A DNA stretch of 40,757 nucleotides from Anaerolineaceae bacterium (GCA_012514775.1 JAAYZQ010000499.1:1-40757); one strand, 5' to 3'. Shown: positions 16,048 through 24,840, numbered from the stretch's first letter. The notes: generated by a model from the letters alone, not told the origin. Made by a program: numbers and translations.

Positions 16048-16893
16048 CTATGATCCCTGTCCGCACTGGCATTCGTGGTGCCAGCGCTCCACGGCCTGCT
16101 TTTCCTGCTCCAAATAGATGCGCTGCCTCGCCAGGAGCTGATCCCAGTCCACCTGATGGCCGTCGAACTCGGGCCCGTCGACGCAGACGAACCGGGTTTG
16201 GCCACCCACCTCGACACGGCAGGCGCCACACATCCCGGTGCCATCGACCATGATGGAGTTCAGGCTGACCGTCGTCGGCACGCCAAAGGGCTGGATGGTC
16301 AGCATGGCGAATTTCATCATGATGGCCGGGCCGATGCACCAGATGTGCTCGATGGGACGATCCGACTCGAGCAACTCTTTCAGGGGAAGCGTTACCAGGC
16401 CATGGCGGCCGCAGGAGCCATCGTCGGTGCAGATGACGAGCTCGTCGCTGACGGACCGCATCTTTTCCTCCCAGAAGAGGAGGTCCTTGTTGCGCGCACC
16501 AATAATGGAAATGACCGTGTTGCCGGCCTCTTTCAGGTCGCGGGCGATGGGATAGATGGGCGCGATGCCAACGCCGCCGCCCACGCACAAGACCGTGCCA
16601 TAGTTTTCGATCTCGCTCGGGATGCCCAGGGGACCGGTGAAACTGGCGAGGTGGTCGCCGACCTGGAGGGTGGCCATCTGCATGGTGGTCTTGCCCAACT
16701 CCTGGACGACCAGGGTAATGCTGCCCCGCTCCCGGTCATAGTCGGCGATGGTCAGGGGGATTCGCTCCCCTTCCGCCGTCAGGCGCACAATAACAAACTG
16801 GCCGGCGCGTGCCTTTTGCGCCACAACAGGGGCATGGACCTCGTACAACTTGGTAACCGGGCCCAGAGCCTCTTTTGCCAGGATTTCGTACAC
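16048..16893 (-). CDS. nfnA: NfnA: FAD/[2Fe-2S] NADH-binding subunit of Nfn
   Basis: 281 aa, the length of ferredoxin-NADP reductase-like NfnA/SudB. FAD-binding barrel 'AGQFVIVRL...RIPLTIADYD' (30-52), NAD-binding 'VLCVGGGVGIAPIYPIARDL' (101-120), and the C-terminal cluster motif GTGMCGACRV with a further Cys in FVCVDGPEF for the [2Fe-2S] centre. 'CTDDGSCGRHGLVT' is typical of the subfamily. GTG 16893 is preceded by GAGGAGG at a 7-nt distance. First gene of the nfnA-nfnB operon, with a strong promoter and a 5'-terminal hairpin. Presence of Nfn suggests ferredoxin-linked anaerobic or flexible metabolism (inference). Confidence 0.91.
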   Translation of the reverse strand: MYEILAKEALGPVTKLYEVHAPVVAQKARAGQFVIVRLTAEGERIPLTIADYDRERGSITLVVQELGKTTMQMATLQVGDHLASFTGPLGIPSEIENYGTVLCVGGGVGIAPIYPIARDLKEAGNTVISIIGARNKDLLFWEEKMRSVSDELVICTDDGSCGRHGLVTLPLKELLESDRPIEHIWCIGPAIMMKFAMLTIQPFGVPTTVSLNSIMVDGTGMCGACRVEVGGQTRFVCVDGPEFDGHQVDWDQLLARQRIYLEQEKQAVERWHHECQCGQGS

Positions 16894-16923
16894 GTTTACG
16901 CCTCCTCAAACGTTCCTTGTTCC

Positions 16924-16945
16924 GATGCTTCCGCCGCGAAGCATC
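16924..16945 (-). promoter_or_regulatory. 5'-terminal stem-loop of the nfnAB message
   Basis: GATGCTTC and GAAGCATC form a perfect 8-bp stem with a 6-nt loop. It starts about 8 nt after the predicted transcription start (16953) and ends well before the Shine-Dalgarno. A regulator site or RNA-stabilising hairpin is plausible. Confidence 0.55.
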
Positions 16946-16959
16946 CTTTCGCAGGCGGC

Positions 16960-16988
16960 ATTATAGCCCCAAACGAGAGCCGAGTCAA
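16960..16988 (-). promoter_or_regulatory. Promoter for nfnAB
   Basis: TTGACT (16988-16983), 17 bp, TATAAT (16965-16960) on the minus strand, 11 of 12 consensus positions. Confidence 0.82.
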
Positions 16989-17018
16989 AACCCTGTCCGG
17001 CTTCAACTCTGAAGCCGG
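16987..17018 (-). terminator. Terminator of the two small membrane-protein genes
   Basis: A 9-bp stem (CCGGCTTCA with TGAAGCCGG, 16997-17005 and 17010-17018) with a 4-nt loop; in the minus direction ACAGGG and a four-T run follow. The T-run abuts and overlaps the -35 box of the nfnAB promoter, so one operon ends where the next begins. Confidence 0.7.
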
Positions 17019-17038
17019 CATGGTCCTGCCCGGGAAGC

Positions 17039-17254
17039 TCAGGCCTTTTGTCCCAGCTCGGCGATGCTGCGCAGCACGCCCATGATCGAGATGACGAGGC
17101 GCACAAGCTCGCCGGTGGGCAGAGATTGGGCCGAGATCTCGCCCAAGCCGCGGCCCGTCTCTTCGACGCCCCGGCTGAACAAAAAGCCCCCGGCGGCACC
17201 GAGTGCTCCGCCAAGAATGGCCCCGGCGATGACGATTTTCTGCTGTCTGGTCAT
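17039..17254 (-). CDS. Small glycine-rich membrane protein, unknown function
   Basis: 71 aa. A glycine-zipper-like hydrophobic segment (about 7-26, 'IVIAGAILGGALGAAGGFLF') is followed by a soluble amphipathic tail. I do not recognise the family. ATG 17254 has AGGAGGA at a good distance and overlaps the stop of the preceding small gene as ATGA, so the two are translationally coupled and probably work together in the membrane. Real status is supported by the coupling, the Shine-Dalgarno and a terminator just after the stop. Confidence 0.75.
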   Translation of the reverse strand: MTRQQKIVIAGAILGGALGAAGGFLFSRGVEETGRGLGEISAQSLPTGELVRLVISIMGVLRSIAELGQKA

Positions 17255-17532
17255 GGTTCGGTCCTCCTGGTGATGGCTCTGGTCATGGTCCGGGCCTGTG
17301 CCGTCTTGGCATAGGCGACGATAAACGGTTTGGCGACCTTCTGGCTGACGTCGTCGCTCTTGACGGCCACCGTGTACGCCTTTTCCTGGGCCACGGGAGC
17401 GTACCTCTTGACGAGCCCCCGCAGCTTGGCCAGGCCCCTGATCGCAAAAAAGAAGGCGATGGCAAAGGGCAAGACGCTGATGGTGGCCAGGAAAATCAGC
17501 CAGATCAGAGAGATGTCACGCCATACTTCCAC
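17251..17532 (-). CDS. Small single-span membrane protein, unknown function
   Basis: 93 aa. An N-terminal membrane helix (about 8-33, 'LIWLIFLATISVLPFAIAFF') then a basic, Lys/Arg-rich cytoplasmic tail with an Ala-rich helix. Family not recognised. GTG 17532 follows GGAGG at 9 nt. First gene of a two-gene operon with its own promoter (17575-17603), a small hairpin GAGCA-GT-TGCTC in the leader (17550-17561) and a terminator after the second gene. Confidence 0.75.
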   Translation of the reverse strand: MEVWRDISLIWLIFLATISVLPFAIAFFFAIRGLAKLRGLVKRYAPVAQEKAYTVAVKSDDVSQKVAKPFIVAYAKTAQARTMTRAITRRTEP

Positions 17533-17574
17533 TGTTAAACACCTCCTCGGAGCAACTGCTCGCCCGCGGAGTCA

Positions 17575-17603
17575 AGTATACCACGTCTCGCCCCGGATGC
17601 CAA
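17575..17603 (-). promoter_or_regulatory. Promoter for the two small membrane-protein genes
   Basis: TTGGCA (17603-17598), 17 bp, TATACT (17580-17575) on the minus strand. Start near 17568. Confidence 0.7.
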
Positions 17604-17615
17604 ACAAATTCCCGG

Positions 17616-18722
17616 TTACTGCGCGAGGATGTCCCGGTAGACCTCGTGGGTGGCGGCGGCGATGCGGGCCTGGGTATAGTGCTCCAGGACGCGCTGGCGA
17701 CCCTTCCGGGCCAGCTCGGCCCGCAGCCCGGCGTCCTGCATGAGGCGGGCCAGGTGGGCGCCCAGGCCGGCGGCGTCGTTCTCGGCAAAGATCAGGCCGG
17801 CGTCGCCCAGGACGTGGGGGATCTCGCCCGAGTCGGAGCCGACTACCGGCACCCCGCAGGCCATGGCCTCTACGGCCACGCGGCCAAACTGCTCCTTCCA
17901 GTTGGGGCGCGTGCGGGAGGGCATGACCAGGACGTCCAACTGGCGGTAGTAGGCGGGCATCCCCGCCGAGCCGATCCAGGCGTCGAAAGTGACCCGGCCG
18001 GAGAGGTCCAGGCGGCCCGCCTGATCCTGGAGCGCCTGGCGTTCGGGGCCGCTGCCCAGGATGCAAGCCCGCCACGTCCCGGGCAGCGAGCTGAGGGCCG
18101 CCAGGAGCAGATCCACGCCCTTTTCCTCCACCAGCCGCCCCACGTAGCCGATGAGAAAGCCACGCCCGCCGGGGGCGCGCTCCGGCTCAGGCCGGTAGAT
18201 GGCCGGGTCTACCCCAAACTGGGGGATGACGGCCAGGGGGCCGCGGTAGCCCTTTCGCCGCCAGACCTGCCCGGCTTCCTGGCTGCCGACGATGGCGCCG
18301 TCGACGTGGCCCAGGACGTAGCGCTCCAGGAGGCGGAAGGGCAGCGGATAGGTGCGGAACAGGTTCTGCCAGGAGAAAAATAGGGTGCGGGCGCCAACCC
18401 GCCTCGACAGCCAAAGGGCGTGGGCGGTGGCCAGGTTGTAGGGCTCCTCGTCGATGTGCACCAGGTCGGGCCGCACCCGGCGCAGGACGCGCCCCAGGCC
18501 GGGATAGAAGTGGGTGTGAAACTGCCCGTTGAGGACCATGGGCTCGACCACCAGCTCATAGCCGGTCACGTGCTGCCGCTCCAGCTCCAGCACGCCGCGC
18601 TCGTCGCGCCACGCGGGGGGCACCACGGCTGTCAGCTCGACGCCCGGCAGGGCGGCCAGCTCTTCCAGCTTTTTCTGATAGGCGCCTACCACGCAGGCCT
18701 TGGACAGCATTACGACGCGCAT
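17616..18722 (-). CDS. Glycosyltransferase family 4 (GT-B)
   Basis: 368 aa. Starts with MRVVMLSKACVVGAYQKKLEEL, continues with 'DLVHIDEEPYNLAT', the domain linker 'VIPQFGVDPAIYRP', donor domain 'IGYVGRLVEEKGVDLLL', and the nucleotide-sugar site 'PSRTRPNWKEQFGRVAVEAMACGVPVV', where E-x7-E (EQFGRVAVE) is the family signature. ATG 18722 lies 4 nt after the upstream GT4 gene; the Shine-Dalgarno is weak, consistent with coupling. Last gene of the M28-galE-GT4-GT4 run, so it probably acts in the same surface-glycan pathway. Sugar and acceptor unknown. Confidence 0.88.
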   Translation of the reverse strand: MRVVMLSKACVVGAYQKKLEELAALPGVELTAVVPPAWRDERGVLELERQHVTGYELVVEPMVLNGQFHTHFYPGLGRVLRRVRPDLVHIDEEPYNLATAHALWLSRRVGARTLFFSWQNLFRTYPLPFRLLERYVLGHVDGAIVGSQEAGQVWRRKGYRGPLAVIPQFGVDPAIYRPEPERAPGGRGFLIGYVGRLVEEKGVDLLLAALSSLPGTWRACILGSGPERQALQDQAGRLDLSGRVTFDAWIGSAGMPAYYRQLDVLVMPSRTRPNWKEQFGRVAVEAMACGVPVVGSDSGEIPHVLGDAGLIFAENDAAGLGAHLARLMQDAGLRAELARKGRQRVLEHYTQARIAAATHEVYRDILAQ

Positions 18723-18726
18723 CGCG

Positions 18727-19896
18727 CTAGGCCCCCGTCCCCGCGCCGCGGCCTCCGCCGGCGACCTCACGGTACGCCGCCAGTGTCTCGCGGCCCGTCT
18801 CGGACCAGCGGAACCGCGCCGCCTGTCGAGGCCCCCGCTGCCGCAGCTCGGCGGCCAGGGTCTCGTCCACCAGGCAGGCGAGCATGGCGCCGGCCATGCC
18901 CTGCACGTCGTCGGGATCGAGGGCAAAGCCGGCATCGCCCACCAGCTCGGGTAGCGAGGCGGCATTGCTGGCCACCAGTGGCGTGCCGCACGCCAGGGCC
19001 TCCAGGGCGGGCAGCCCAAAGCCCTCGTAGCGCGAGGGAAAGGCGGCGCACGCCGCGCCGCGGTAAAAGGCCGGCTTGTGCTCCTCGGCTACCCAGCCGG
19101 TGAACGTGACCTCGCCGTCAATTCCCAGGGCGTGGGCCAGGGGCCGCGGATCGTAGAGGGGCGAGTTGCTGGCCTCGGGCAGCCGGCCGCCCACCACGAG
19201 CTGGACGTCGGCGTCGGCCTCGGCGACGATCTGGAAGGCCTCCAGGAGGCCGGCGACGTTCTTGCGCACGTCGTGGGGTCCCAGGTAGAGGACGTAGCGG
19301 TGCGGCAGGCGATAGCGCCGCAGCACGGCGGCATCCTGGGCATCGGGCCGGGGGGTGAATCGCTCGTCGACGGCCAGGTAGATGGCCCGCACCCGGCCAC
19401 CAGGCAGGCGCAGGTGCGCCTCGATGTCGGCCTTGGAGGCCAGCGAGTCGGTCAGGACCAACGACGCGCGCCGGGCCGCGGCCGACGCCAGCCGGGTATA
19501 GAGCCGCACCAGGGGGCCGCCGCGGTAGGCGGGCAGCAGCAGCGGAATGAGGTCGTGGACGGTCACCAGGGTGGGCACCGAGGGCCATAAGGGCGAGCCC
19601 CAGTAGGGCACGTGGGCCACGTCGGCGCCCCAGCGGCGGCACGCGCGGGGAAAGGCCACCTGCTCGAAGGCCACCTTGCCGGCGTTGCTCCGCCAGGGGC
19701 CTGCCGGCGGCGACCACCACTCCACGGACAGGCCGGGCAGCTCCGGGCGCCGGGCGTCCGGGGGCGCGACGAGGAGCAGGTCGGGCAGATCCTCCTGGCC
19801 CCCAAGGGCGGCCATGCCCCCCAGGAGACCTTGCAGGTATTGCCCGCTGCCGCTCCCGGGCTCGTCCAGAAACCAGGCGTTTACGGCGACTCTCAA
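18727..19896 (-). CDS. Glycosyltransferase family 4 (GT-B), mannosyltransferase-like
   Basis: 389 aa. 'MRVAVNAWFLDEPGSGSGQYLQGLL' is the typical start with the G-S-G-x-Y loop; 'TLVTVHDLIPLLLP' and 'VLTDSLASKADIEAHL' are the usual blocks, 'YVLYLGPHDVRKNVAGLLEAF' starts the donor domain, and 'PSRYEGFGLPALEALACGTPLV' holds the E-x7-E nucleotide-sugar site. It resembles WbaZ/MtfB-type mannosyltransferases, but the sugar cannot be read from sequence. The start is TTG 19896, with GAGGGG 6 nt upstream and the family N-terminus directly after it. 36 bp downstream of galE. Confidence 0.88.
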   Translation of the reverse strand: MRVAVNAWFLDEPGSGSGQYLQGLLGGMAALGGQEDLPDLLLVAPPDARRPELPGLSVEWWSPPAGPWRSNAGKVAFEQVAFPRACRRWGADVAHVPYWGSPLWPSVPTLVTVHDLIPLLLPAYRGGPLVRLYTRLASAAARRASLVLTDSLASKADIEAHLRLPGGRVRAIYLAVDERFTPRPDAQDAAVLRRYRLPHRYVLYLGPHDVRKNVAGLLEAFQIVAEADADVQLVVGGRLPEASNSPLYDPRPLAHALGIDGEVTFTGWVAEEHKPAFYRGAACAAFPSRYEGFGLPALEALACGTPLVASNAASLPELVGDAGFALDPDDVQGMAGAMLACLVDETLAAELRQRGPRQAARFRWSETGRETLAAYREVAGGGRGAGTGA

Positions 19897-19932
19897 CGAA
19901 CGCCCCTCAACCTTGCCCCGGTGCCGCCGCCC

Positions 19933-20925
19933 TTATGCGGTGTCCTGCCGCTCGCCATAGCCTGCCGGGTGGGTGCGGTGCCAGTCCCAGGCGGTCTGGA
20001 TGATGTCGCGCAGGGCAGGGTAGCGGGGCTTCCAGCCCAGCTCGCGGCGGATGCGTTCGGAGCTGGCCACCAGCACCGGTGGGTCCCCCGGCCGCCGCGG
20101 CCCGTCCACCGTGGGGATGGGGTGGCCCGTCACCTGGCGGGCGGTGTCAATGACCTGGTGCACCGAGTAGCCCTGGCCGTTGCCCAGGTTGTAGGTGCGG
20201 CTCCCCTGGTCCAGGGCCTCGAGAGCCAGGATGTGGGCTTCGGCCAGGTCCACGACGTGGATGTAATCCCGCACGCAAGTGCCGTCGGGCGTCGGATAGT
20301 CCTGGCCATAGATCTCGACCTGCTCGCGCTGCCCCAGGGCCACCTGGAGCACGAGGGGGATGAGGTGTGTCTCGGGGGCGTGGTCCTCGCCGCGCTCGGC
20401 GGTGGCGCCGGCGGCGTTAAAGTAGCGCAGGCTGGCGTAGCGCAGCCCCTGGACGCGATCCAGCCAATGCAACACGCGCTCCAGCATGAACTTGGACTCG
20501 CCGTATGGACTGCCCGGCACGATATCTTCTTCCTCGTCGATGGGCTGGCGGCGGGGCTTGTCAAAGAGGTTGGCCGTGGACGACAGGATAAAGCGGCCGG
20601 CACCGTTCTCCACGGCGGCGCGCAGCAGGTTCAGGCCGTTGACGACGTTGTCGCCCAGGTACTTGAAGGGCTCGGCCATGGACTCGCCGACGAGGGTGTT
20701 GGAGGCAAAGTGCATGACGGCGTCAAAGCCGCCGCCGGCCAGCACCCCGCGGGCGGCCCGGGGATCTGAGAGATCCCCCTGGACAAACCGGGCCCCGGGG
20801 TGAACCGCGGCGCGGTGGCCCTGGCTGAGGTTATCCAGCACGGTCACGTCGTCGCCGCGGGCGACGAGGGACTCCACGACCACGGAACCGATATAGCCGG
20901 CGCCACCGGTCACCAGGATCTTCAC
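19933..20925 (-). CDS. galE: UDP-glucose 4-epimerase
   Basis: 330 aa, standard length. Interconverts UDP-glucose and UDP-galactose with bound NAD+. Rossmann motif [10 protein letters not shown] (5-14), MHFAS (71-75), SSTANLFD (115-122) with the catalytic Ser/Thr, and Y141-G-E-S-K145. The usual STAAVYG reads STANLFD, a mild departure. '[20 protein letters not shown]' is the typical substrate block. GTG 20925 has GGAGG 7 nt upstream, and the gene begins 10 nt after the M28 gene. It would supply UDP-galactose (or the N-acetyl forms) to the two glycosyltransferases that follow. Confidence 0.93.
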   Translation of the reverse strand: MKILVTGGAGYIGSVVVESLVARGDDVTVLDNLSQGHRAAVHPGARFVQGDLSDPRAARGVLAGGGFDAVMHFASNTLVGESMAEPFKYLGDNVVNGLNLLRAAVENGAGRFILSSTANLFDKPRRQPIDEEEDIVPGSPYGESKFMLERVLHWLDRVQGLRYASLRYFNAAGATAERGEDHAPETHLIPLVLQVALGQREQVEIYGQDYPTPDGTCVRDYIHVVDLAEAHILALEALDQGSRTYNLGNGQGYSVHQVIDTARQVTGHPIPTVDGPRRPGDPPVLVASSERIRRELGWKPRYPALRDIIQTAWDWHRTHPAGYGERQDTA

Positions 20926-20935
20926 GTTCTACCTC

Positions 20936-22990
20936 CTAGCAGGGGTGTAGCTCCACAAAGCCCAGCTTTTCCAGGAGCTGGAAATAGTGCAACAACAGGC
21001 CGGCGTCACGGGCGCCGGATTCCATCTCCACGAGGTCGGCAATCTCCAGGATCGAGCGCTTGCCGTCGGCCCAGAAGAGGGCCAGCGTTGCCAGGGTGTG
21101 GTGCCTGCCATCGCCGGCGGCCGCCAGGCGTTGGTTCCAGGCCTCCTGGTCCTCGGCGGGCAGGGTCGCCCGGTACTGATCCAGGGGAACCGGGCCGCGC
21201 ACCAGCCGAACGGGGCACAGAAGGCGGTCCGCTTCCTCGCCGGCGGCGTCCAGGCCAAGGGGCTCGGCCTCCGGCAGGCCGGGCAGGCCCAGTTGTACGG
21301 CCCGCAGGCCGGCCGCTTGCCGCACCCACGCCAACTCCTGGCGGGCCGTCTCCTCCACCTGCTCGCGCAGCTCGTCCACCAGGCAAAGCACGGGGGCCAG
21401 CGACCGCAGGCTGGTCAGGGCGGCCTGCTGCCGGTCGACGACGTACGACAGCCGGCGATCCAGGGCGGCCAGGGCATTCGCCAGGCCGGCGCCGTCGTCC
21501 AGCCCCATGACCTCGGCGGCTGCCTGCCGGGCCTCGTCCACGATGCGCTCCTTGAAGCGGGCGACCATTTGGAACCCCAGGCTGCTCACCTCCTGCTCCC
21601 CGGCGGTGGCCAGCCAGTAGGCATAGGCCGCCGCCAGCGCCGCGGCGCGGGCCAGGCTGGCCGGATCGGTGCGCTCGGGCGTGTCGGCACTGGTGTGGTA
21701 AAAGCGGTCGGGCCACTGGATGAGCATGGGGGCCGGGATGGCGACGCTGGGATCGGAGAGGATGAGGTGATCGCTGCCCCCGGAGAAGGCCACCTCCTCC
21801 TGGCGATAGAGGGCATAGCCGCCGATCCCCGTGTGGCTCGGCGAGACGTCCGGCATGCCCCGCAAGCCGGGCAAGAGCCCCCGCAGCCAGGCAAGCAACT
21901 CGGGCGCAAAGGAGGCCATGGCCTCGGGCGGCCTCTCGATGAGCCACGAGCCGCCGGTCTGGTCCTGGTCTTCGCCGACCATGTCCAGGTTCAGGCCGGC
22001 GACGATCTGCCCCAACTCGGCCTCCCGGCCGGAGAGATAGGCCATGGTGCCGGTCATCTCTGGCATCCACAGGAAGCGGATGGTGCGCCTGGGCCGCGGA
22101 AGAGCGCCCGCCAAGACGAGGCCCTGGAGGGCGAGGGCCGCCTCCAGGGCGGCGGCGGCGCCCGACGCGTTGTCGTTGGCCGAGGGCTGCGGGTGGCAGA
22201 GGTGGGCCGTGACCAGGATCTCCTGGGGCTGATCCGCCGTGCCGGGGATGGCAGCCGAGACGACCTCCAGGCTGCCGTCGTACTCCTCGGCCAGCACCCG
22301 GGCCCGTACCCGCACCGTCTCGCCCTTTTTCAGCAAGCGGCGCAGCGACTGCCCCTGGCGCGGCGTGAGGACAAAGCCAAAGGCCCGCGACGTGCCGGGA
22401 TCGGACCAGAAGGCGGTGTACTGGCGCGCGTCCATCAGGTCGCCCTGGAGGCGCACGGGCGGGACGTACCGCATGCCGTCAAAGAGAATGCCCACGGCTC
22501 CCCGCTGTTGCACAGCCAGTTCGCGCACGCGCCTCACGTCGCCCCGGGTGAGCACCATCTTGCCCGCGACTTCGAGGCCCTCGTAGTCGGCCTCCACTTC
22601 CCCATCCCGGGCCCCTTCCAGGAGCACCACCTCGGCCTCGCCGTCAAAGGAGGCGCTGCGCTGGATGAGCGAGATGGGGCAGGCGCGAAAGTCGGCCAGG
22701 AGCGCCGCCTCGGACCCCGGGGCGATCAGGTGCAGCGTGGCCTCGCTGCAATCCCATTCCTGGAAGCTGGGCCAGGCCCAGAAGCGCACCCCTTCCTCGG
22801 CGGGGTAGGAAAGGACTTCGGCCTCCAACCCGGCCCGCGTCAGGGTGCGGTGCAGCCACTGGGCAGCGCGCCGGTAGCCGGGGCTGGCCTGGATGCGGTG
22901 GAAACGGCTGAGGTCGATGACGTTCTGCAACGCCGCCTCGCCGGACACTGCTTCCCAGATCGCGGCAAGGGTTTGACGGTAATGGTTCAT
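20936..22990 (-). CDS. M28-type aminopeptidase-like protein with C-terminal winged helix (DUF4910-like)
   Basis: 684 aa, no signal peptide. A PA-like insert ('VLLEGARDGEVEADYEGLEVAGKMVLTRG' region) precedes a zinc-peptidase core: His263 in TAHLCHPQP, Asp273 in NDNASG, Glu311 in PEMTG, Asp336 in NLDMVGED, and His408 in GGSDHLIL, which together give the two-metal site. The AHLCHPQ variant is typical of DUF4910-like enzymes rather than classical M28 (AHLDS). The last 50 residues ('DGKRSILEIADLVEMESG...') look like a winged helix. ATG 22990 is chosen over an upstream TTG because GAGGG is 5 nt away. First gene of a glycan cluster, so it might act on a peptide-bearing glycan or lipid; that is inference. 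Confidence 0.83.
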   Translation of the reverse strand: MNHYRQTLAAIWEAVSGEAALQNVIDLSRFHRIQASPGYRRAAQWLHRTLTRAGLEAEVLSYPAEEGVRFWAWPSFQEWDCSEATLHLIAPGSEAALLADFRACPISLIQRSASFDGEAEVVLLEGARDGEVEADYEGLEVAGKMVLTRGDVRRVRELAVQQRGAVGILFDGMRYVPPVRLQGDLMDARQYTAFWSDPGTSRAFGFVLTPRQGQSLRRLLKKGETVRVRARVLAEEYDGSLEVVSAAIPGTADQPQEILVTAHLCHPQPSANDNASGAAAALEAALALQGLVLAGALPRPRRTIRFLWMPEMTGTMAYLSGREAELGQIVAGLNLDMVGEDQDQTGGSWLIERPPEAMASFAPELLAWLRGLLPGLRGMPDVSPSHTGIGGYALYRQEEVAFSGGSDHLILSDPSVAIPAPMLIQWPDRFYHTSADTPERTDPASLARAAALAAAYAYWLATAGEQEVSSLGFQMVARFKERIVDEARQAAAEVMGLDDGAGLANALAALDRRLSYVVDRQQAALTSLRSLAPVLCLVDELREQVEETARQELAWVRQAAGLRAVQLGLPGLPEAEPLGLDAAGEEADRLLCPVRLVRGPVPLDQYRATLPAEDQEAWNQRLAAAGDGRHHTLATLALFWADGKRSILEIADLVEMESGARDAGLLLHYFQLLEKLGFVELHPC

Positions 22991-23043
22991 GGCTCCCTCT
23001 GCCAACCAGCCAAAGCTAGGATCGTGGTGCGATTGGCCAGGAG

Positions 23044-23072
23044 ATTATACTTTAAAAAGTGCCAGAACAAAA
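23044..23072 (-). promoter_or_regulatory. Promoter for the M28-galE-GT4-GT4 cluster
   Basis: A perfect TATAAT (23049-23044) on the minus strand. The -35 box is weak: TTTTGT at 17 bp, or TTGTTC at 15 bp. Start near 23037, leader about 47 nt. The stretch 23073-23148 downstream of the next gene shows no clear terminator. Confidence 0.6.
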
Positions 23073-23148
23073 GTTACGGGCGCGGCACAACCCGGAGGCG
23101 CAACTCACCCCGGCCGGCGGCTTGGGGCGCGTGGCGCAAGGCGGCGGC

Positions 23149-24297
23149 TCAGGCGTTAAAGACGATGGCCAGGATCAGGAACTGGTAAAAGGTCTGCAGC
23201 AGGGCGCCGGGGACAGCGGGCAGCATCGACTTCAGGCGATAGAGGCGCTGCACGAGCAAGGTCGTGAGGAGGACGGCCCACAACACGCTGGCCAGGCCCA
23301 CGGCCGCGGCCGGGAATCCGAGGCCCGCGCCGGCGAGCATGGCCATGGGCAGGGCCAGGAGGGCCCGGGGTACCTGCGCCAGGGGATAGAGGAGCGCGGC
23401 CTCGCGAAACTCGACGCGCCCCTGGAACATCTCGGTCAGGGCATAGAGATAGAGGGCGCCCATGGCCCATTCCAGGCCGCACAGGCCGGCCAGGGCCAGG
23501 GGCTTCCACAAGGCCCCACCCCGCAGAAGCAGGATGAGAAGCTGGACAACGATGAGGCCGGCGGGCACGGCGGCCATCGCCTGGACGGAGAGGCTCAGCG
23601 GCCAACCATCCTCGCGGGCCTGGTCGACCAGCGAGTCGAGGGCGTTGGCCGGGTCCAGCACGAGGGCGGCGGGCAGCGAGTAAAAATCGTCGTCGTAGAT
23701 CGGCTCGGCCACAGCAGCGCTCATCTCGTGGTAGAGGCGCTCCATGAACGGCAAAAAGTCGCGCATGGCCGAGGTGAGGAGAATGCCGGGTGTGGCCCCG
23801 GCGCCGAGGAGCAAGCTCACCAGGCGCGGACCGGCTGCCAGCCGGGTCCATTTGCCCTGCACCAGGACCAGGTAGCGCTCGTCGCCCAGGTGCATGGCCC
23901 GCACCGCCCGGAGCGAGCCCCAGGGTACGACGGTCCAGCGACGCAGGCGGCGGACCATGAGGCCGTCGTCGGCCAGGGCCAGGTCGGGCAGGAGGTCGCC
24001 GGCGATGGACAGCGCCCAGGCGGCCAGCAACAGGCTCAGGTGGGCCGCCAGGAGGGGCCGCAGCGGCTGGAGGGCCAGGGTGTCGGCCAGCAGGCGCATC
24101 GTCGGCTCCAGCTCGGCGGTGGTCACCAGGATGACCTGTACCGCCGGCCCGGCAAAACGGATCCAGGCCAGGACCCAGTTGGCGATGGCGCCGCCCGCCA
24201 ACAAAAAGAACACCGCGCCTCGCACCAGGCGCACGCGCCGCGAATAGCTCAGGACGTAGGTGGGCGCTCCTTCGACGACCGCCGCCGCGCTGCTCAT
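23149..24297 (-). CDS. Multi-pass membrane protein, unknown function
   Basis: 382 aa with about seven or eight hydrophobic segments: two or three at the N-terminus (about 26-45, 50-60 and 85-105), then a soluble stretch (about 107-180) reading 'LMVRRLRRWTVVPWGSLRAVRAMHLGDERYLVLVQGK', which resembles a small bacterial PH-like strand pattern, then four to five C-terminal helices. Family not recognised. ATG 24297 overlaps the stop of the acetyltransferase gene as ATGA, so translation is coupled. Two-gene operon from the promoter at 24812-24840. Confidence 0.75.
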   Translation of the reverse strand: MSSAAAVVEGAPTYVLSYSRRVRLVRGAVFFLLAGGAIANWVLAWIRFAGPAVQVILVTTAELEPTMRLLADTLALQPLRPLLAAHLSLLLAAWALSIAGDLLPDLALADDGLMVRRLRRWTVVPWGSLRAVRAMHLGDERYLVLVQGKWTRLAAGPRLVSLLLGAGATPGILLTSAMRDFLPFMERLYHEMSAAVAEPIYDDDFYSLPAALVLDPANALDSLVDQAREDGWPLSLSVQAMAAVPAGLIVVQLLILLLRGGALWKPLALAGLCGLEWAMGALYLYALTEMFQGRVEFREAALLYPLAQVPRALLALPMAMLAGAGLGFPAAAVGLASVLWAVLLTTLLVQRLYRLKSMLPAVPGALLQTFYQFLILAIVFNA

Positions 24298-24737
24298 ACC
24301 AGGTGCCTTTCCAGGAACAGTGCCTCGTCATCAAAGCCGTGGGCGCGGTAGAACGCCCGAGCCCTCTCGTTGTCGGGCATGGTCGAAACCGAGACCTCGA
24401 TACAGCCCCGGGCACGCATCCCTTGCAGGAAGGCGTCCATGAGGGCGTGGCCTATCCCACGGCCACGGTCGGGCCGGCGCACCACCAGCTCTTCCACGAG
24501 GGCCGTGTCGCCGGCGTGAAACAGGTTGGGACGCACACTGTAGCTCAGGAGGCCACGAACCCGCCCCCCCTCCTCGGCCAGCAGGACGCCACAGCTCGGC
24601 GCCGCCACGTAGGTCCGCGCAAACTCCTCGGTGACAGGGCTGTGCCAGCCACCGGTGGCGGCCAGCTCCTGCACCAGGGCGACGATGGCCGGCGCATCGT
24701 CCGGGCCTGCCTCTCGAATCTGCAGATCGCTGTCCAT
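24294..24737 (-). CDS. GNAT-family N-acetyltransferase
   Basis: 147 aa, a single GNAT domain that moves an acetyl group from acetyl-CoA to an amine. Opens with 'LQIREAGPDDAPAIVALVQEL'; acetyl-CoA motif A is 'LVVRRPDRGRGIGHALMDAFL' with R-G-R-G-I-G; motif B is 'ERARAFYRAHGF'. ATG 24737 has AGGAGAG 5 nt upstream; longer starts up to 24824 lie before or at the predicted promoter and are unlikely. Substrate unknown; coupled to a membrane protein of unknown role. Confidence 0.86.
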   Translation of the reverse strand: MDSDLQIREAGPDDAPAIVALVQELAATGGWHSPVTEEFARTYVAAPSCGVLLAEEGGRVRGLLSYSVRPNLFHAGDTALVEELVVRRPDRGRGIGHALMDAFLQGMRARGCIEVSVSTMPDNERARAFYRAHGFDDEALFLERHLV

Positions 24738-24811
24738 GGCTCTCTCCTGCCTGGCGTTGGGGACCGGTGGCGATGGGCAAAAACGGCAGGTGTAGTCCTC
24801 CCCATTGAGGG

Positions 24812-24840
24812 ATTCTATCCTCAAGCGGGCGCGCTGTCAA
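24812..24840 (-). promoter_or_regulatory. Promoter for the GNAT/membrane-protein operon
   Basis: TTGACA (24840-24835), 17 bp, TAGAAT (24817-24812) on the minus strand, 11 of 12 consensus positions. Start near 24805, leader about 68 nt. Confidence 0.78.
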
